DNA from: DATDAW01 sp036524675
GTDB taxonomy: Bacteria > Verrucomicrobiota > Verrucomicrobiia > Chthoniobacterales > DASVRZ01
Direction of reading: 5' to 3'
DNA: 64,000 nucleotides
Assembly: GCA_036524675.1 (NCBI GenBank)
Contig: DATDBU010000011.1
Location: 1-64,000, forward strand
Below the pieces are notes generated by a model. It was given only the letters and a program-made list of their open reading frames with translations, was not told where the DNA came from and made no database searches. A program made the position numbers and the translations under genes. Shown here piece after piece: positions 16,152 through 24,538 of this stretch; the first letter of the stretch is position 1, and each line of letters opens with the position of its first letter.

Positions 16152-17894
16152 ATGGATCGTAAAGCCTGGATCGCAATCATCCTCTGCGCCGTTGCCCTTT
16201 TCTATTGGGAATGGCAAAACGCGAAAACTCGTCAGGCGGCCCTCGCCGCCCAACAGGCGGCAGCTTTGGCCAGTCCATCGCCTTCCGCCACGGCGACGCC
16301 GTCCATCGAAACTCCCTCGGCTGCTCAACCAGCTGCAGCGCCGACGCCGGCGACTGCCGCTGAGACCCGCAAGCTTCGCAGCTCCGTCGCGGAATACACG
16401 TTTACCAATGTCGATGGCGGCATCGCAACGGTCGAACTTCTCCAGCACAGGGCTGAGAACGGCACGAATGTCATCATCAATAACACCAGCAACATCCCGA
16501 TCGGTGCCGTCGCTGAAGAGCCAGCCAATTGGCCCCAAACGAGTTACGCCTTTGCTGCGGGTGACGATTCCAAAATTGTTCTCGAATCGACTGCGCCTTC
16601 AGGCGTGAAGATCACCAAGACGTTCACACTTTCTCCGGCTGCGAAAGATCTGAAGGATCCGTATCAGGTTCGTTTCGATCTTACGTTTTCCAACCCAACG
16701 GGCTCGAAGCAGGATGTAAGGCAGTTCTACATCAGCACCGGTGCCGCGGCCCCAATTCACCGGCTGGACCAACCTCGGTATACGAATTTCGATTATCAGG
16801 CTGGGTCGAAGACCTCCTATATCAATGTGCTCGGACCTTTCGAAGCCGGCCGCATTCCGCTCATTGGCATTCAGACCTCCGCAGCGAAAACGGAGGTCCG
16901 CGAGTCGCCGGGTGACGTTCTGTGGGCAGGCACGAAGAACCAGTATTTTGCCACGATCCTCAACATCCTGGACGATAACCGAGGCGTCGGCATATGGGCC
17001 GCTCGCTACGATATCCCCTTGATTTCGCCGGACGCCCAGGCGCATCACGGCATCAACGGCGCGCTGGGCATGCCAGGTTTCTCCCTCGCGCCCGGTGAGA
17101 CGAAGACCGAATCGTTCAGCTTTTACTCCGGCCCAAAGGAATACAGCCGGCTTAAAAAACTCGGCCACGAGCAGGATGAGGTCATGGAATTTGGCCTTTT
17201 CAAAATCGTCAGCGAATTCCTGCTCAATGCACTGAACTGGCTCCACAGCGTTTTCAAGAACTACGCGACGTCCATCATCGTCCTGACTCTCATCATCAAG
17301 ACCGGCCTCTGGACCATTCAAAACAAGTCCATGCAGTCGATGAAAAAAATGTCGCTGCTGGCTCCAAGAATGACGGAGCTCAAGGAGAAGTACAAGGACG
17401 ACCCGACGAAGATGAATCAGGAGATGATGAAACTCTACAAAGAGTACGGCATCAATCCTTTCGCTGGCTGTCTGCCGATCTTTATCCAGATGCCGATTTT
17501 CTTCGGTTTCTACACCATGCTCGCCGTCGCCGTCGAACTGCGGAACAGCAGCTTTCTCTGGGTCAAAGATCTCTCGCAACCGGATACGGTGGCGCACGTT
17601 TTGGGCTTCCCGATCAACCTGCTTCCGATCGTCATGGCTCTGACAATGGTCTGGCAGATGCACATCACGCCGAAAACCGGCGACGCTGTGCAGCAGCGGA
17701 TTTTCCTGTTCATGCCGATCATTTTCCTCGTTTTCTCCTACAACTACGCTTCCGCGCTTGCCCTTTATTGGACGGTGCAGAATATATTTTCAATCGTTCA
17801 GCTTTACCTGACTCGGAACCAGCCGATGCCGGAACTCAAAAAAGTGAGCGCCGCCCCGGCCCAACCCGTGCTGTCAGGAAAACGGAAGCGGTAA
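16152..17894 (+). CDS. yidC: Membrane protein insertase YidC
   Basis: 580 residues, the Gram-negative long form. An N-terminal anchor (WIAIILCAVALFYWEWQ) is followed by an Ala/Pro/Thr-rich linker, a large periplasmic beta domain (about 75-340), then the conserved insertase core with five membrane segments. Core features are FKNYATSIIVLTLIIK, a cytoplasmic hairpin with MKKMSLLAPRMTELKEKYKDDP, and GCLPIFIQMPIFFGFY. It inserts and folds inner-membrane proteins with or without Sec. Followed 6 bp later by jag. Confidence 0.97.
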   Translation: MDRKAWIAIILCAVALFYWEWQNAKTRQAALAAQQAAALASPSPSATATPSIETPSAAQPAAAPTPATAAETRKLRSSVAEYTFTNVDGGIATVELLQHRAENGTNVIINNTSNIPIGAVAEEPANWPQTSYAFAAGDDSKIVLESTAPSGVKITKTFTLSPAAKDLKDPYQVRFDLTFSNPTGSKQDVRQFYISTGAAAPIHRLDQPRYTNFDYQAGSKTSYINVLGPFEAGRIPLIGIQTSAAKTEVRESPGDVLWAGTKNQYFATILNILDDNRGVGIWAARYDIPLISPDAQAHHGINGALGMPGFSLAPGETKTESFSFYSGPKEYSRLKKLGHEQDEVMEFGLFKIVSEFLLNALNWLHSVFKNYATSIIVLTLIIKTGLWTIQNKSMQSMKKMSLLAPRMTELKEKYKDDPTKMNQEMMKLYKEYGINPFAGCLPIFIQMPIFFGFYTMLAVAVELRNSSFLWVKDLSQPDTVAHVLGFPINLLPIVMALTMVWQMHITPKTGDAVQQRIFLFMPIIFLVFSYNYASALALYWTVQNIFSIVQLYLTRNQPMPELKKVSAAPAQPVLSGKRKR

Positions 17895-17900
17895 AAACCC

Positions 17901-18353
17901 ATGGCTATGAATCCCAAAGATACGCTCGACACCATGCTCGGCTATCTGGGATTCGCTTTCGAGATCGAGGAGTTCCCGGACGAACAGGGTATTACCCTGC
18001 AGGTTTATACACATGAGAGCCACTATCTCATCGGACGAAATGGCGAAGTTCTGGATCACCTGCAGATTCTCCTAAATAAGCTGACGCAGGCGCAGGATAA
18101 GAGCGCACCCAAAGTTCACCTCGACGTCGAACATTGGCGTTCGATGCAGGCCGACAAGCTGGCCCAACGCGTGAGGAAACTGGCTGAAAACGTCCGCCGT
18201 AACGGGCGGCCTGTGGTACTCGATCCGATGAATGCCTACGACCGGAGGATCGTGCACAACGTTTTCAAGGACGACCCGGATATCATGTCCGAAAGCCCCC
18301 ACACCGATGCGCATTTGAAGCGGATCACGTTGAAACGGCGGACGAAAGCGTAG
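17901..18353 (+). CDS. jag: KH-R3H RNA-binding protein Jag/KhpB
   Basis: 150 residues lacking the N-terminal Jag domain seen in Firmicutes. A KH domain has the GxxG loop in YLIGRNGEVLDHLQ, followed by an R3H domain with the typical LDPMNAYDRRIVH and ESPHTDAHLKRITLK. It binds RNA and may regulate translation of envelope-related mRNAs. Its position directly after yidC is conserved across bacteria. Confidence 0.9.
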   Translation: MAMNPKDTLDTMLGYLGFAFEIEEFPDEQGITLQVYTHESHYLIGRNGEVLDHLQILLNKLTQAQDKSAPKVHLDVEHWRSMQADKLAQRVRKLAENVRRNGRPVVLDPMNAYDRRIVHNVFKDDPDIMSESPHTDAHLKRITLKRRTKA

Positions 18354-18444
18354 TCGCTTAGCCGCGTTGTTGATGAGAAATGATTTCCAGTTCGTTTTCG
18401 TTTTTCCATTCGACAATTGAGAAAAAATCCGGACTTTTCCCCAC

Positions 18445-18894
18445 GTGCAACGCTCCCGGATATCGCCCCGTAAAGCCTTTGTTGTGTTGCTCACAGCCAT
18501 CGCGTGGCTCACTGTGTCCAACCATTGTGCGCTTGCGGCGACCGTTTTCTCGCTGAAATCGGAAAGCGTTTCCCTCTGCAATGCGTGTCACGACGAGAAT
18601 GACGTCCAGTCGCAATCGAAATCGAAGTCGGATGCTGGAAAATCCGGCGGAATCGCTTGTTGCAAGGTCCTAAAGGCGACTGCTTCGGATCTGAAGACCA
18701 GCTCCGTCCCTCAGCAGCTTCCCTCCGGCTCGTTCGATTACGCCACTGTTCTCGAGCGCAATTTTTCTGTTAACGACGTTCGCCTCGAGACTGCTATGTC
18801 CACCGGGCCGCCTGGTGCCCGAAGTTTTGCAGAGCTCGTCCTGAATCGGAGTCTGCTGGCGCACGCTCCGCCTGTTTTCGCGCCTAGAACCTAA
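18445..18894 (+). CDS. Exported Cys-containing protein of the metal locus
   Basis: 149 residues with a signal peptide (AFVVLLTAIAWLTVSNHCALAA). The mature part has CNACHDE, then a Ser/Lys-rich linker and ACCKV, which together could hold a metal or heme-like ligand set; the CxxCH string by itself is also a c-type heme motif. I do not recognise the family. First of seven same-strand genes that include a multicopper oxidase, so a metal-related periplasmic role is inferred from context. The start ATG or an alternative at 18445 has no clear ribosome site. Confidence 0.55.
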   Translation: MQRSRISPRKAFVVLLTAIAWLTVSNHCALAATVFSLKSESVSLCNACHDENDVQSQSKSKSDAGKSGGIACCKVLKATASDLKTSSVPQQLPSGSFDYATVLERNFSVNDVRLETAMSTGPPGARSFAELVLNRSLLAHAPPVFAPRT

Positions 18895-19024
18895 CTGCCT
18901 ACCGCTTGGGCAAGTCGGTTTCGTGCGTCTTGCGAGGTGACGCACGCTTCAATCCTCACGTGCGCCCATGCTCGACGCATTGCGCAATAACTATCAAAAC
19001 GAAAACTTAATTTAGACGACGAAA

Positions 19025-19324
19025 ATGAAAATATTTCTTACTACATTCGCGGCAGCAGTGCTCGCGTTCACTGGGATTTCGCACGCTGCAGACGATAAGA
19101 CTGCCGCCAAACCTTACGCCCTGGAGACCTGCTTGATCTCCGGCGAAAAGCTTGGAGAAATGGGCAAACCCGTGGTCTTCGACTATCAGGGGCAGCAGAT
19201 CAAACTCTGTTGCAAAGACTGCAAAAAGCAGTTCGACAAGGATCCTGCGAAGGCTATGGCCGAGTATGAGGCTGCCGTAAAAAAAGGCGGAACGGTGGCA
19301 AAATCGCACGAGCACACGCACTAA
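19025..19324 (+). CDS. Periplasmic YHS/TRASH-like metal-binding protein
   Basis: 99 residues with a signal peptide (IFLTTFAAAVLAFTGISHA). The mature domain has ETCLISGEKLGEMG and LCCKDCKKQFDKDP, the Cys pattern of YHS/TRASH metal-sensing or chaperone domains, and ends with a His-rich SHEHTH. It probably binds copper or another soft metal in the periplasm. It lies 130 bp after the preceding exported Cys protein and 56 bp before a small membrane protein. Confidence 0.72.
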   Translation: MKIFLTTFAAAVLAFTGISHAADDKTAAKPYALETCLISGEKLGEMGKPVVFDYQGQQIKLCCKDCKKQFDKDPAKAMAEYEAAVKKGGTVAKSHEHTH

Positions 19325-19380
19325 CCATCGGCTGTCATAGACCGCCGCTACAACTGGGCCGTTTGCCAATACCACCTGCC

Positions 19381-19890
19381 ATGCTCCAGGAACTACAACA
19401 GCCTGGCTACGCGCATGTCCTGATCAACCACGTGCCCATCATCGGCGCCGTGTTGGGCTTGATCGCACTGCTCGTCGGCCTGTTTTTCAAACAACGCGCC
19501 GCTCTCATGCCGGCGCTCGTTATTCTATTTATCGCAGGAATATCGGTCTGGCCGGTCTATGAGACGGGCGAAGCGGCTTACAAGCCGATCCGCAAGATCG
19601 CCGGCGATCCTGGTTCTGACTGGCTGGACGAACACATGGATCGCGCCGACCGGGCCGCGTGGTTGTTTTTCGTCCTGGCCGGCCTCTCCGCCGCTGCCAT
19701 CGCCGCTCCCTTTCGCTGGCCGAAAGCCGGCGTGCCCCTGGCGCTTGCCGCTGGTATCGCGGCGGTCGCTTGCGCGGGAGCGGGCGTGTGGATCGCCCAG
19801 CCCGGCGGTCTTGTCCGGCACACAGAATTCCGCCTTCCGAATGTCACGCCGCCGGGCGAGCAGGAAACAACGCACACTCACGAACACTAA
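19381..19890 (+). CDS. Four-helix membrane protein with His-rich tail
   Basis: About 169 residues, four hydrophobic segments (near VLINHVPIIGAVLGLIALL, LMPALVILFIAGISVWPV, AAWLFFVLAGLSAAAIAA, GVPLALAAGIAAVACAGA) and a C-terminal THTHEH. The first segment, with His and Pro (HVPI), recalls DUF2231-type proteins that bind heme or metal, but this is not certain. Start taken as ATG 19381; a TTG at 19363 is in frame. Its stop overlaps the start of the following lipoprotein (TAATG). Confidence 0.6.
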   Translation: MLQELQQPGYAHVLINHVPIIGAVLGLIALLVGLFFKQRAALMPALVILFIAGISVWPVYETGEAAYKPIRKIAGDPGSDWLDEHMDRADRAAWLFFVLAGLSAAAIAAPFRWPKAGVPLALAAGIAAVACAGAGVWIAQPGGLVRHTEFRLPNVTPPGEQETTHTHEH

Positions 19891-20141
19891 TGTCTGCTCT
19901 GCGTTGCTGCGTTGCAGGCGTATCCCTTTTGCTGCTCGCTGGCTGCGCGACGCCTTCTTTGCAACCGCTTCCCGAATTGCCTTCAACGCATCCCGCCAGT
20001 CCCGACGCGCCGCAAGCCGCCATTCACCGCCAAAGTTCCGCCATTGCTCACGACGAGGCAACGCGCCGAACCGCCGAATTACTCAACGGCGCCCCGAAAA
20101 CCGACTCTTCCATGCCGGACATGCCCGGCATGAATCACTGA
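19890..20141 (+). CDS. Small lipoprotein with Met/His-rich tail
   Basis: 83 residues. It has a lipoprotein signal with lipobox LAGC, then a Pro-rich mature part ending in SSMPDMPGMNH. Methionine-spaced tails of this type occur in copper(I)-binding periplasmic proteins. Its ATG overlaps the previous stop codon (TAATG), and TolC begins 7 bp after its stop, so it is embedded in the operon. No family recognised. Confidence 0.65.
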   Translation: MSALRCCVAGVSLLLLAGCATPSLQPLPELPSTHPASPDAPQAAIHRQSSAIAHDEATRRTAELLNGAPKTDSSMPDMPGMNH

Positions 20142-20148
20142 CCGAATC

Positions 20149-21513
20149 ATGCAGCATGTTTTCGTTCTCATCGTTCTGATAGCCCTCCTTTCCGTGCCGC
20201 TTCGCGCCACTTCCCCTGAAGACGAAGTCCGCGACCGAACCGGAGCCGATGTCCGCTGGCAACGCGACCAGGCTGCCCGACAGGAAGCCGCGGACGCCGT
20301 CCGGAGATTGCTCAAAAAACCGCTCACCATTCGGAGCGCCGTGCAGATTGCACTCTTGAACAACCGCAATCTGCAGGCGACCTTCGAGGAAATCGGCATC
20401 GCAAGAGCCGACCTCATGGACGCTGTCACAGCGCCGAATCCGTCGCTGAGTTTTGATTTCGATTCGCCGCTATCCGGAGGCGTGGTTACAGGCTATGCAG
20501 CAGTCATTGCTCAAGAACTCGTCCAAATCCTGACTCTTCCCCTGAAGAAACGTATTGCCATCGAGCAACTCGAAGCCGCGCAACTCCGCGTGGCCAGCGA
20601 AGTTCTCCAGGTCGTTGCCGAGGTCAAAAAGGCGTATTTTACGGTCCAGGCGAACCAGCAGCTTCTCTCCCGGCTCAAGATCATCCAGGAGACCGCCTCC
20701 ACATCACTTGATCTCAACCAGCGCCAATACGAGGCCGGCAACATCACCGATCTCACCCTTCTACAGGCTCAGGCCTCTTACAGCGAAGGGAGGCTGGAAA
20801 TCGCGCAGGCTAGCATGGCCCTTGGAGAACATCGCGAGCAGCTGAACCGTCTGCTCGGACTCTGGGGCGATCAGACCAATTGGAAAATTACCGGCGATGT
20901 CCTGCCGGTGCCTGTAAACGATTTTCTGATCCGAAACCTCGAGGCGCTTGCTGTTTCCCAGAGGCTCGATCTGCAAGCTGCCCATCGCGACCTGCTGGCT
21001 GCAACGACCGCTTTGAAATTGAACAAGTCCACCCGCTGGGTGCCTGCTCTCGATCTCGGCTTTAACGTATCGCGTGACATAGACGGCGCTCGTTCCTTTG
21101 GTCCGTCGCTGGGTGCCGAACTCCCCGTTTTCAATCGCGGAAAAGGACGCGTCTCGCGCAACGAAGCCGAACTGCGGCGCGCTGCCGTCAAACTGGAGGC
21201 ACTCGCCGTCGATATCCGGTCGGAGGTGCGTGAAAAAAGGGACAAACTCCTCAGTCTTCGCGATATCGCAAAATTCTACCACGACGACCTGCTGCCTACG
21301 CGCATCAAGGTCGTGAACAAAGCCCTGCTCGAATACAACGCCATGCAGCTCAGCGCCTACCAGCTTTTTATGGTTAAAGCTGACGAATTGAAAGCCGAGC
21401 GAGGCTATATTGACACGTCGCTCGAATACTGGAGCACTCGCGCCGACCTGGAGCGCATCGTCGGCGGAACTCTAAATCCTCGCAAGCCAGCCATTTCGGA
21501 GCCCCAAAAATGA
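20149..21513 (+). CDS. TolC/CzcC-family outer-membrane efflux protein
   Basis: 454 residues with a signal peptide (VFVLIVLIALLSVPLRA). Two OEP repeats are recognisable, each with long helices and conserved NRNLQA..E and Q..YEAGNITDLTLLQAQ patterns. It forms a trimeric outer-membrane and periplasmic channel. In this locus it would export metal, but no RND pump or membrane-fusion protein is encoded beside it. It ends in an ATGA overlap with the multicopper oxidase. Confidence 0.85.
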   Translation: MQHVFVLIVLIALLSVPLRATSPEDEVRDRTGADVRWQRDQAARQEAADAVRRLLKKPLTIRSAVQIALLNNRNLQATFEEIGIARADLMDAVTAPNPSLSFDFDSPLSGGVVTGYAAVIAQELVQILTLPLKKRIAIEQLEAAQLRVASEVLQVVAEVKKAYFTVQANQQLLSRLKIIQETASTSLDLNQRQYEAGNITDLTLLQAQASYSEGRLEIAQASMALGEHREQLNRLLGLWGDQTNWKITGDVLPVPVNDFLIRNLEALAVSQRLDLQAAHRDLLAATTALKLNKSTRWVPALDLGFNVSRDIDGARSFGPSLGAELPVFNRGKGRVSRNEAELRRAAVKLEALAVDIRSEVREKRDKLLSLRDIAKFYHDDLLPTRIKVVNKALLEYNAMQLSAYQLFMVKADELKAERGYIDTSLEYWSTRADLERIVGGTLNPRKPAISEPQK

Positions 21514-22958
21514 ACACGCCATCGATTCTTTCCCGCCGCGAATTTTTCGGCGGCGCCGCCATTCTTGCCGGAGTCGCTGCATTGCCGCCGCTGTTGAGAG
21601 CCCAAAATGCCGTGTCGTCGGCAACTCAAGCAAGCGGCTATTCGTTCAATGAAGCCACACAACCCGCCTGGACCAAACCTCCGCTCGCTCCGGCTGAGCC
21701 TGGCCGGGATTACAAACCCACGATTACTCTGAACGGCTCAACGCTTCCATTCCGCATCGTGGATGGGGCGAAGGTTTTTCATCTCGTTTGCGAAGAGGTG
21801 GATCACGTTTTCGTTCCAAAAACCGAGTGGAACGACGAATGCCGCGCTTTTTGCTGGGGATTCAACGGACAAGTCCACGGACCAACCATCGAGTGCGCTG
21901 AAGGTGATCGCGTCCGGATTTATGTCACCAATAAGTTGCCTGCGCCCACCAGCATTCACTGGCATGGGCTCCTCATTCCAAGCGGCATGGATGGCGTCGG
22001 CGGCCTCAGCCAAAAAGCGATTCAGCCGGGGGAAACATTCAAATATGAGTTCACGCTCTGGCAGCACGGAACGTTCATGTATCACTCGCACCACGACGAG
22101 ATGACGCAGATGCAACTCGGCATGCTGGGGATGTTTGTCATTCACCCTCGTCAGGCTCAGGGGCCGCCGGTAGACCGGGACTATGTTTACATGCTGAGTG
22201 AGTGGAAGATCGTGCCTGGCACGCGCCGTCCCGATCCGAATGAGATGACTGATTTCAACATGTTGACCATGAACGCCAAAGCGTTCCCGGGCACCGCGCC
22301 GATGCTGGCAAAACTGGGAGATCGCGTGCGCATCCGGATGGGAAATTTGTCGACCATGGACCATCACCCGATGCACATACATGGCCATGTGATGCTCGTT
22401 ACGGAAACTGACGGCGGCGCTATTCCCGAGGCTGGACGCTGGCCGGAAATTTCCGTTCTCGTCCCCGTTGGCACGACGCGGACGGTCGAGTTTGTGGCAA
22501 ACAACCCAGGCGATTGGGCGTTCCATTGCCACATGCTCCATCACGTCATGAACCAGATGGGCCATGGCTTGCCGAACATAATTGGAATCAAACGTGGCGA
22601 TCTTGATAAAAAGGTTCGCAAATTTCTCCCCGGGTACATGACAATGGGCGATGAAGGCATGGCGGACATGGGCGATATGGGTATGAAAATCCCACCCAAC
22701 AGCGTCCCGATGGTCGGCGCACCAGGCCCGCATGACTACATTACAATGGGCGGTCTCTACACGAATCTCAAAGTGCGCGAAAACCTCGGCGACATTAAGC
22801 CTGAGGATGGCAAAGATTTCCTCCATGGCGGCTGGTACGAAAATCCGCCGGGCACGCAGGCGATGCTTGCCAGCGAGGATGAACTTCGGCGTGACCTCGG
22901 CCAGATTCCTGAGGCAAAACCTTCCGGCAAACCGATGAAACATATGCACCATGGTTAA
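21510..22958 (+). CDS. Multicopper oxidase (CopA-like), Tat-exported
   Basis: 482 residues. A twin-arginine signal (SRREFF, then AAILAGVAALPPLL) shows export of a folded, copper-loaded enzyme. All four copper motifs are present: HWHG, MYHSHHDE, HPMHIHGH and HCHMLHH. Late Met-rich stretches (MTMGDEGMADMGDMGMK) and a C-terminal MKHMHHG resemble the copper-binding loops of CueO/CopA. It probably oxidises Cu(I) to the less toxic Cu(II) in the periplasm. Translationally coupled to TolC by ATGA. Confidence 0.92.
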   Translation: MNTPSILSRREFFGGAAILAGVAALPPLLRAQNAVSSATQASGYSFNEATQPAWTKPPLAPAEPGRDYKPTITLNGSTLPFRIVDGAKVFHLVCEEVDHVFVPKTEWNDECRAFCWGFNGQVHGPTIECAEGDRVRIYVTNKLPAPTSIHWHGLLIPSGMDGVGGLSQKAIQPGETFKYEFTLWQHGTFMYHSHHDEMTQMQLGMLGMFVIHPRQAQGPPVDRDYVYMLSEWKIVPGTRRPDPNEMTDFNMLTMNAKAFPGTAPMLAKLGDRVRIRMGNLSTMDHHPMHIHGHVMLVTETDGGAIPEAGRWPEISVLVPVGTTRTVEFVANNPGDWAFHCHMLHHVMNQMGHGLPNIIGIKRGDLDKKVRKFLPGYMTMGDEGMADMGDMGMKIPPNSVPMVGAPGPHDYITMGGLYTNLKVRENLGDIKPEDGKDFLHGGWYENPPGTQAMLASEDELRRDLGQIPEAKPSGKPMKHMHHG

Positions 22959-22976
22959 TTCTGAAACGTCCATCCC

Positions 22977-23180
22977 ATGAAAAAGCTTATTACTACATTC
23001 ATTCTCGCGACGGTTTCGTTAATGGCCAGCTGCGCCAGCGATTTGGATAGTGCGTCCACTACCGGAGCATCACCTGAACCTACCCCAAGAACATATCTAA
23101 GTTCCGGCGACGAGGGTGGTTCCGACCTCGACGCTCCGCCGCCTCCGGTACCGAAGCCATTTACCACGCCCCTGCAATAG
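22977..23180 (+). CDS. Small lipoprotein
   Basis: 67 residues with a lipoprotein signal and lipobox (LMASC). The mature part is short, Ser/Pro/acidic and probably disordered. It lies 18 bp after the multicopper oxidase and closes this same-strand run. No family recognised. Confidence 0.55.
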   Translation: MKKLITTFILATVSLMASCASDLDSASTTGASPEPTPRTYLSSGDEGGSDLDAPPPPVPKPFTTPLQ

Positions 23181-23325
23181 CAGCGGATAAGATACACGTG
23201 TTAACGTTGGGTTAGGTAACACTAATTCTCGCTTGAGAGCGGCGGGAACGGTAACGGCCGAAACAATAATGTGCGGCCGGGTTATGCTTTTCTTTATTCA
23301 CCGATGCTGACAGGTTAACCTTCTG

Positions 23326-24030
23326 TTAGCCCATGCGCAGCATCGTCTGGAAAATCCGGGCTGTAACCTGAGCGGCTTCTTGAACGGTGATGTCGCGTCC
23401 TGCCTCGCGGCTGAGACTGGTCATTTCAACGCCATCGATACCGCACGGAGTGATGGATTGGAATCCAGACAAATCCCGGGCGACGTTCATCGCGAAGCCA
23501 TGCATGGTGATCCATTTGCGGACGCCGACTCCAATCGAAATCATCTTTCGATTTTCCACCCACACACCGGTCAAACCTTCACGACGCGAGCCGCTTACAC
23601 CGAAAGCAGCGAGGACCTGAATGAGCCACTCTTCCAGATTCCGGAGGTAAACATGCAGGTCGCGCGCGCGACGGTTAAGATCGATGATGGGGTAGCCGAC
23701 CAACTGCCCGGGGCCGTGGAAGGTGGCTTGTCCACCTCGATTGGTTTGAATGACGGGATGGGGGAGGGCGGCGCTTCCGCCACGAAGGCTGGTTTGGTCC
23801 GGTGTGCGGCCGATCGTGTAAACCGGATCGTGCTCGAGCAGGAGAAGAGTGTCCTGTTCAAAGTTGGCCACGAGTTTTTCCTGTAAGGCAAGGGCTTCGA
23901 GATACCCGACACGTCCGAGCCAATAGGATTGCAGATTTTCAATCTCGGATTTCGAATTGCCGTCACACGCCTGTTCGCCATCTGGCAGTCCAATCCGCAT
24001 TCCGAAATCTTCATTCCGAAATTCTTTCAT
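23326..24030 (-). CDS. lipB: Octanoyl-ACP:protein octanoyltransferase LipB
   Basis: 234 residues; transfers octanoate from ACP to lipoyl domains, the first step of lipoate synthesis. Catalytic features are RGGQATFHGPGQLVGYP, the Lys in NRKMISIGV and the Cys in TPCGIDGVEMTSL. The start ATG 24030 overlaps the ruvC stop (ATGA). The first ~35 codons do not resemble LipB; they are built of low-complexity repeat words, including a 14-bp imperfect tandem repeat (23991-24022), so the family domain really begins near YWLGRVGY. It is the last gene of moaA-ruvC-lipB. Confidence 0.93.
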   Translation of the reverse strand: MKEFRNEDFGMRIGLPDGEQACDGNSKSEIENLQSYWLGRVGYLEALALQEKLVANFEQDTLLLLEHDPVYTIGRTPDQTSLRGGSAALPHPVIQTNRGGQATFHGPGQLVGYPIIDLNRRARDLHVYLRNLEEWLIQVLAAFGVSGSRREGLTGVWVENRKMISIGVGVRKWITMHGFAMNVARDLSGFQSITPCGIDGVEMTSLSREAGRDITVQEAAQVTARIFQTMLRMG

Positions 24031-24533
24031 ATTGTTTCAGCCTCCATTTTTCGGGCAATCAGACTGGCTCGGGCCTGGAAGTGAGTGAGACCGATGGCAA
24101 GGGCATCGGCAGCGTCAGGGGGCGGCGTTTCGGTAAGGCCAAGCATTGCGCGAATCATGAAAGCGACCTGTTGTTTGTCCGCGCTGCCACTGCCGACGAC
24201 GGCCTGTTTCACTTTACGCGGGGCATACTCGAAAATCGGAATGCCGTGACGCGAAATCGCAAGGATGGCGGCTCCTCGTGCCGCGCCGAGGGTGATCGCC
24301 GTGCGCAGGCTTTGGACGTAAATAACTCCTTCGACGGCGCAGGCTTCGGGTTGGTGTTTGGCAATCACGTCGGAAAGTCGCTCGTAAATGGCTACCAAGC
24401 AGCCGGATTGACGCCGTTTTACTGGATTGACGATGACGCCGTATTCCAAAGCAGCGGTTTTGTTGCTGGAAACCTGTTCGAGTACGGCGAAACCTGTCCC
24501 GCGTAGCGAAGGATCGACAGCGAGAAGTCGCAT
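24027..24533 (-). CDS. ruvC: Holliday junction resolvase RuvC
   Basis: 168 residues; endonuclease that cuts Holliday junctions held by RuvAB. Catalytic acidic residues are visible: Asp7 (LAVDPSLRGTG), Glu in CAVEGV and Asp in PDAADALAIGL, with KQAVVGSGSADKQQV before the last. The start is ATG 24533 with a GGTGAT just upstream, 5 bp after the moaA stop; the longer frame upstream lies inside moaA. ruvA and ruvB are not in the window. Confidence 0.94.
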   Translation of the reverse strand: MRLLAVDPSLRGTGFAVLEQVSSNKTAALEYGVIVNPVKRRQSGCLVAIYERLSDVIAKHQPEACAVEGVIYVQSLRTAITLGAARGAAILAISRHGIPIFEYAPRKVKQAVVGSGSADKQQVAFMIRAMLGLTETPPPDAADALAIGLTHFQARASLIARKMEAETI

Positions 24534-24538
24534 TTTGA

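Noticed and set aside
16599..17663. 354-codon minus-strand frame
   Set aside because: Shadow of yidC; no recognisable domains.
21738..22973. 411-codon minus-strand frame rich in His
   Set aside because: Antisense to the multicopper oxidase; the His/Met richness mirrors its copper motifs.
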